Assembly (NCBI GenBank): GCA_964384415.1
Contig: CAYLMV010000029.1
Coordinates: 1 to 37,540 of the forward strand
DNA from: JAGVPT01 sp964384415
GTDB taxonomy: Bacteria; Bacteroidota; Ignavibacteria; UBA10030; UBA8401
Direction: 5' to 3'
Length of the DNA: 37,540 bases
The notes beneath the pieces are model-generated. The model saw nothing but the letters and a program-made list of their open reading frames with translations. It did not search any database and was not told the origin of the DNA. Shown in pieces: positions 34,501-37,540 of this stretch; within the stretch, counting starts at the first letter, position 1, and each line of letters opens with the position of its first letter. Both the position numbers and the translations under genes were made by a program.

Positions 34501-34680
34501 GTTGTCGATCCGACGAAGGTCTGGGTGGTCGATTTCAAAACCGGCGGAGTTGAACATGAGGCAGACTACGTTGGCCAGGTGCGAAACTATATGGCGATGA
34601 TGAAAGACATTTACCCCGGCAAAGATGTCGAAGGGGTCATTGCATACGTCGATATGAAGCAGGCAAAGAAGATTCAATGA
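31600..34680 (+). CDS. addA: AddA-type UvrD/RecB helicase-nuclease
   Basis: A 1026-residue superfamily 1A helicase with a C-terminal nuclease, acting on double-strand DNA ends for recombination repair. Helicase motifs: Walker A ASAGAGKT (21-28), ITFTNNAAAEM (Ia), Walker B DEFQDT (380-385), VGDTKQSIYGFRDAD (III), INYRS (IV), MTIHKAKGIEFPVV (V) and LYVAFTRAE (VI). The RecB-type nuclease domain is shown by VVDFKTGG (D978, K980). The overall length is somewhat below typical AddA. Its TGA overlaps the ATG of the next gene (ATGA), so the two proteins are made together. A RecB identity is less likely because the partner is AddB-like and no RecD is present. Confidence 0.93.
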   Translation: MPAGFNARTTIPLPSVTVVTASAGAGKTHALAHRYVQLLLSNEFPHNALPNILAITFTNNAAAEMKQRIIRLLKLAALGDEKTLAELGSLVSIRQPEIRTKAARLVDEIFDNYSDFNVKTVDSFMSTVFTSSSIEYGYNPEFEIQLSVDRIFDRAFELFATEIREGSVHASVVEKIVGFLSENRKRDDPFLWNAYGNLSSRVKQIYHMIASRTKPLRQRNRGDEGSMLREKIAAQSAKLGVLIKQSSLSMNRYFAADLSLIHEGNIPALIERKLKSAAVNKPKGKEETTAYQTWIAQIENEHQQLNQLLRQFFLYYVEAYYLPYAEAYGMMQQAIGKVKEQYGQIFIDDVNKTLAEHLNAEAVPEIYFKIGETIYHYLVDEFQDTSQIQWRNLFPLIEESLSKGGSLFVVGDTKQSIYGFRDADWTIMKHLIEENPFPSAQHIVTTLGINYRSCEKVIEFNKEIFHNVIPGQGLDLAAGASGLSTFEQQSTPEHRGQGYVDVIVLREEDDDAPEKRKITEVVDSCHSRGYRYNEIAILTPNNANVVEVSGWLNERGIPIISHSTLDVRRRKSAGELIALLRFLDTPMDDLSFATFLLGDLFNNCAAKRKIGITREHLDALMVEEKSERSGPLYAAFRNRYKNVWEEYFEHLFNVVGYLPLYDLLSEAYKIFDLFETSPEEEASLVKLLEVIKTFEQEGTNAIKNFLEYVGDESTDDVWKIDVPGGIDALSVMTIHKAKGIEFPVVIVLLYDQSQRGKSFIVREDEEFVTILKANKTIAENVEPLRVLLDAEQFRDTVDMLNKLYVAFTRAETEMYVVGVFKKESKIPTKFLSPGTYGSVPESVVSSGRAQDRNSFFPFHHRTRKPLPLQSFGPIGGLEVKRGDVVHRVFSLIDFFESDFRRQINSVLQRISAEVPEGIDQEEIRATIVDFVDSSGVGEFFSRKDGRIVLREQDLTNAAGALYRADRIVVDPTKVWVVDFKTGGVEHEADYVGQVRNYMAMMKDIYPGKDVEGVIAYVDMKQAKKIQ

Positions 34681-37496
34681 GCGTTGTCTCCCTTATCGCT
34701 CCAGAGCGAAATCTTATAGATGAGATTGTTCCGCTTCTCGCTGCTGAAGGGCGCGACTACTCGAATACCGTCGTTGTGTTTCCGGGGAAACGTCCGGCCC
34801 ACGCATTGAGGAGCGCTTTGGCGAAAAAGATCGGCGGAAGCTTTCTTCCCCCGAAGATCTTTTCAATCGATCATTTCATCGATTATCTCCTCGAAGAAAA
34901 ATTGCAGACGCACGTGACCAGCCTGGAGGCGATCGATGCTGCCGCGTTGTTGCACGAGATCTATCTTGCCGATCCGCATCGGCCGGGAGGTGATCACTTT
35001 GCTTCGCTCGACGCCTTCCTGCCGCTGGGTATGAAGATCTTCAGCGAGCTGGAGGAATTGCTGCTGGCCGATGTGCCATTGCGCAGGGTTCGCGAAACGC
35101 TTTCCGGAATCGCATTCGGCGGATTGACGTCTCTCCTCGTCTTTTACGAACAATTGTACTCTGTCGCACGCGAGCGGAACTTCGCGACCCGCTCGATGAG
35201 ATACCGGGCAGTTGCAGCGAGAGTCTCTGCCATCGATGGCCAAGACATTTCCAAGTTAATCTTTGCCGGATTTTTTGCATTCACGAACACCGAAAAGACC
35301 ATTTTCCGGCATTTCGCATCGCTCGACAACGTCGTCCAGATCTTTCAGAATGGACCTGGAATGATACCCGTCCTCAAAGAGCTCGGTATTTCGCCCGCGC
35401 AGGCAGAGGGAGAGCGAAAGGAGCCGTCATTCCATTTCTACAGGAGCGCCGACAGTCACGGTCAGGTCTTTGTTCTCAGCGATAAGATCAATGCGATGGT
35501 GAAGAGCGATCACTCGTCTGTCGAGCATACGGCAATTGTCCTTCCTGCTTCTGAAACGCTCTTTCCGTTGTTTCATCAGTCCCTCGCGCTTCTTCCGGAC
35601 GATGAATACAATATTTCTTTAGGCTACCCGGTCACAAGAACGCCTGTGTATGGCTTCCTTGAAACGTTGATGGAATTGCTGGCAACGAAGGACGGGCAGC
35701 GCTATTCCATCCCGAGCTACATTAAGTTCGCCCTTCATCCATATACAAAAAATGTCCGGCTGGGAAACCGATCGGACGTTACACGAATACTGTTCAATAC
35801 AATCGAGGATTTGTTTCTGAGAGGACGCACAGCTTCCTTTTTCATGCTCGAGGAATTGGAGGGCAATACCTCATTATTTGAGCGGGCGGCAAAGAGAGTT
35901 GCGGGTATCGGCGAAGCGGTGTCGGCAGAGTCACTGAAGGAACACTTGCGGTTTATCCATGATCGAACCATCAGGCAAATTGACAGACCGGACAGCATCG
36001 GAGAATTTGCGGCGAAGGCCATCGCAGTGATAGGGTATATTGATGCGCACAGTACCGCACGTCTGCACCCCTTCTTCCGCCCTTTTGCCGAGGCCCTCGT
36101 CGAGAATTTGAACGCTGTTTCGTCCTCGCTCCTTAAGGGCAAAGCATTTACCGCGACAGGCGAATACGTATTGTTCCTCAGGAATTATATCGCTCAGTCG
36201 GAAGTCCCGTTTACGGGGACTCCATTGCACGGTTTGCAGGTGCTGGGTTTTTTGGAGACGCGCAATCTGCAATTCGATACGGTCTTCGTTCTCGATGCGA
36301 ACGACGATGTGATTCCGGGGAGCAAGGGCCATGATGTGCTGCTCCCCTTTAAGCTTCGTGAATCGCTGGGGCTGGCGACGTATCGCGATCGCGAGCGAGT
36401 GGCAGAATATTATTTCCACCTTCTCCTCGCCGGGGCAAAAGATGTGCATTTCTTTTTTACGGAGGGGGGCAAAAAAGAAAAGAGCCGGTTTCTCGAAAAG
36501 CTGTTGTGGCGGAAAGAACAGCAGAAACATACGGCAGGGTATGAAGAGTATCTTCGCACGGTGCGTTACCGGGTTCAGCTGTCAAACCCCGTACCGGAAC
36601 CGGTGCCGAAGACGGACGCCGTCATCCGCCTTCTGAGAGATTCGACATTTACTGCGACTGCACTGGACACCTACCTGAGATGCCAGCTGAGATTTTACTA
36701 CGCATTCGTCCTGCAGCTTCGCGAACGGGCGGATGTCTCGGGCGAGCTTGATCAGGCCGACATCGGGAGCTTCATTCACCTCTTGCTTGCATCGTATTTC
36801 CGGCAATTCAAAGGAAGGAAGCTGACGAGAGAAACGGTGACCGTATCGTCCCTCGAACGCACCATTGAAGAATGCTTCTCAAAGGAATTCGGGCGCGATC
36901 CGGTGGGCGCGCTGTTTCTGTTAAAGAACCAAACACGTTCGCATTTGAAGGAATTCCTGCTGGAATATCAGCTGCCGCTCCTCGATGAAGATGTCACGCT
37001 GCTCGATGTGGAAATGAAGTCAGAATCATCGATTGGATCTTACCGGATCGGGGGGACCCTGGATAGGGTTGAACAACGGGGAGATCAAATATATATCCTG
37101 GACTACAAAACAGGCGGCAGTGACAAGCACACGAGAATTCAATTTGACAAATTGAATCCCGACGATAGGGATACATGGAGCGAATCCATAGGGTCTGTAC
37201 AACTCCCTTTGTATGCGATACTCTACGCAAACGCAACCTCGACGCCGATCGGCCGAATTGTACCTGCGTATCTGTTTCTTGGAAGACAGGAAATAAATAA
37301 GGAAATTGAACATAGCCTGTTTGATGAAACCTCCGACGGCGGGGAAAAAATGAAGATCCTGCAAAAAATCATTCTCGGATTGTTGGATGAAATAATGCTG
37401 GCAGCTCATCCTTTCATTCCGACAGACAATGTTGAGACGGAATGCCCCAGATGCGCCTTTAAGTACATCTGCGGAACGCAGTGGGCGGGGGAGTGA
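34677..37496 (+). CDS. addB: AddB-type nuclease subunit with Fe-S staple
   Basis: A 939-residue partner of AddA. The N-terminal part has an inactive-helicase look: where some AddB proteins have a Walker A loop, the sequence reads VVVFPGKRPAHALRSALAKK with no GKT, so ATP use is not expected. The C-terminal PD-(D/E)XK nuclease has ILDYKTGG (D809, K811), and four Cys form the iron-sulfur staple of AddB enzymes: C669 (LRCQLRFYYAF) and C923, C926, C932 (CPRCAFKYIC). It starts inside the addA stop codon. Bases 37497-37540 after its stop hold nothing I can identify before the window ends. Confidence 0.9.
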   Translation: MSVVSLIAPERNLIDEIVPLLAAEGRDYSNTVVVFPGKRPAHALRSALAKKIGGSFLPPKIFSIDHFIDYLLEEKLQTHVTSLEAIDAAALLHEIYLADPHRPGGDHFASLDAFLPLGMKIFSELEELLLADVPLRRVRETLSGIAFGGLTSLLVFYEQLYSVARERNFATRSMRYRAVAARVSAIDGQDISKLIFAGFFAFTNTEKTIFRHFASLDNVVQIFQNGPGMIPVLKELGISPAQAEGERKEPSFHFYRSADSHGQVFVLSDKINAMVKSDHSSVEHTAIVLPASETLFPLFHQSLALLPDDEYNISLGYPVTRTPVYGFLETLMELLATKDGQRYSIPSYIKFALHPYTKNVRLGNRSDVTRILFNTIEDLFLRGRTASFFMLEELEGNTSLFERAAKRVAGIGEAVSAESLKEHLRFIHDRTIRQIDRPDSIGEFAAKAIAVIGYIDAHSTARLHPFFRPFAEALVENLNAVSSSLLKGKAFTATGEYVLFLRNYIAQSEVPFTGTPLHGLQVLGFLETRNLQFDTVFVLDANDDVIPGSKGHDVLLPFKLRESLGLATYRDRERVAEYYFHLLLAGAKDVHFFFTEGGKKEKSRFLEKLLWRKEQQKHTAGYEEYLRTVRYRVQLSNPVPEPVPKTDAVIRLLRDSTFTATALDTYLRCQLRFYYAFVLQLRERADVSGELDQADIGSFIHLLLASYFRQFKGRKLTRETVTVSSLERTIEECFSKEFGRDPVGALFLLKNQTRSHLKEFLLEYQLPLLDEDVTLLDVEMKSESSIGSYRIGGTLDRVEQRGDQIYILDYKTGGSDKHTRIQFDKLNPDDRDTWSESIGSVQLPLYAILYANATSTPIGRIVPAYLFLGRQEINKEIEHSLFDETSDGGEKMKILQKIILGLLDEIMLAAHPFIPTDNVETECPRCAFKYICGTQWAGE

Positions 37497-37540
37497 GAAG
37501 AGTGTAAAGTTAATAGTTGTAAGTTAAAAGTTATGAGTCA

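Noticed and set aside
33046..34677. Long - strand open frame of 543 codons
   Set aside because: Antisense to addA, which shows all helicase motifs; no recognisable domain in the - frame.

Overview
The window (about 37.5 kb, G+C a little over half by eye) looks like chromosomal DNA from a member of the Bacteroidota/Chlorobi/Ignavibacteria group. The main clue is the 1092-residue secreted protein at 27276-30554. It ends in a type IX secretion (Por) C-terminal sorting domain with the 'NYPNPFNPTTTI' signature common in Ignavibacteria and relatives. Clear Shine-Dalgarno sequences (for example the AAGGAGGT-like one before the start at 21551) fit the Chlorobi/Ignavibacteria side better than Bacteroidia, but this is inference. 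I see no rRNA, tRNA, CRISPR array, insertion sequence or phage gene.

Layout. (1) 1-2531, + strand: a tight operon of a D-Ala-D-Ala-ligase-like ATP-grasp enzyme (5' end cut by the window), a GNAT acetyltransferase and a lysine 2,3-aminomutase-type radical SAM enzyme, closed by a strong terminator. (2) 2682-5296: a membrane protein with an HEAGH metalloprotease-like motif, and primase DnaG. (3) 5422-7882: a small operon of a SAM methyltransferase, an aldo/keto reductase lacking the usual catalytic His, and an atypical SDR. (4) 8083-10089: a secreted GH51 arabinofuranosidase-type enzyme with a PA14 domain. (5) On the - strand, 11847-10157: a HIT-family hydrolase and NADP-type isocitrate dehydrogenase. 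(6) On the - strand, 15688-12136: a heme-motif sensor histidine kinase, an NtrC-type sigma-54 activator and an archaemetzincin, tightly packed. (7) On the - strand, 20208-15983: the most unusual part of the window, a five-gene operon encoding two membrane-anchored GcvH-fold proteins, a four-cluster ferredoxin-like subunit, a HybB/NrfD-type quinone-reactive membrane subunit, and a third GcvH-fold protein with an N-terminal Cys cluster. (8) 20471-23590, - strand: a small Cys-rich protein, a lipoprotein fusing TonB-C-like and parvulin-like domains, and an N-acetylmuramoyl-L-alanine amidase. (9) 23827-27087, + strand: an exported tricorn-type protease. (10) 30554-27276, - strand: the T9SS-sorted protein. 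(11) 31084-37496, + strand: a hot-dog thioesterase, then the translationally coupled AddA/AddB recombination helicase-nuclease pair.

How parts may work together. The two-component genes and the GcvH-fold/FeS/NrfD operon are adjacent on the same strand. The kinase carries CXXCH-type heme motifs in its extracytoplasmic domain, its partner regulator has the GAFTGA sigma-54 contact motif, and near-consensus -24/-12 sequences lie just upstream of both operons. I infer a redox-sensing circuit controlling a membrane electron-transfer module. The three GcvH-fold proteins share a C-terminal 'DGG' segment and none has a lysine at the position aligned with the GcvH lipoyl-lysine. No hydrogenase, molybdoenzyme or cytochrome catalytic subunit lies nearby, so the partner of this module is unknown from the window.
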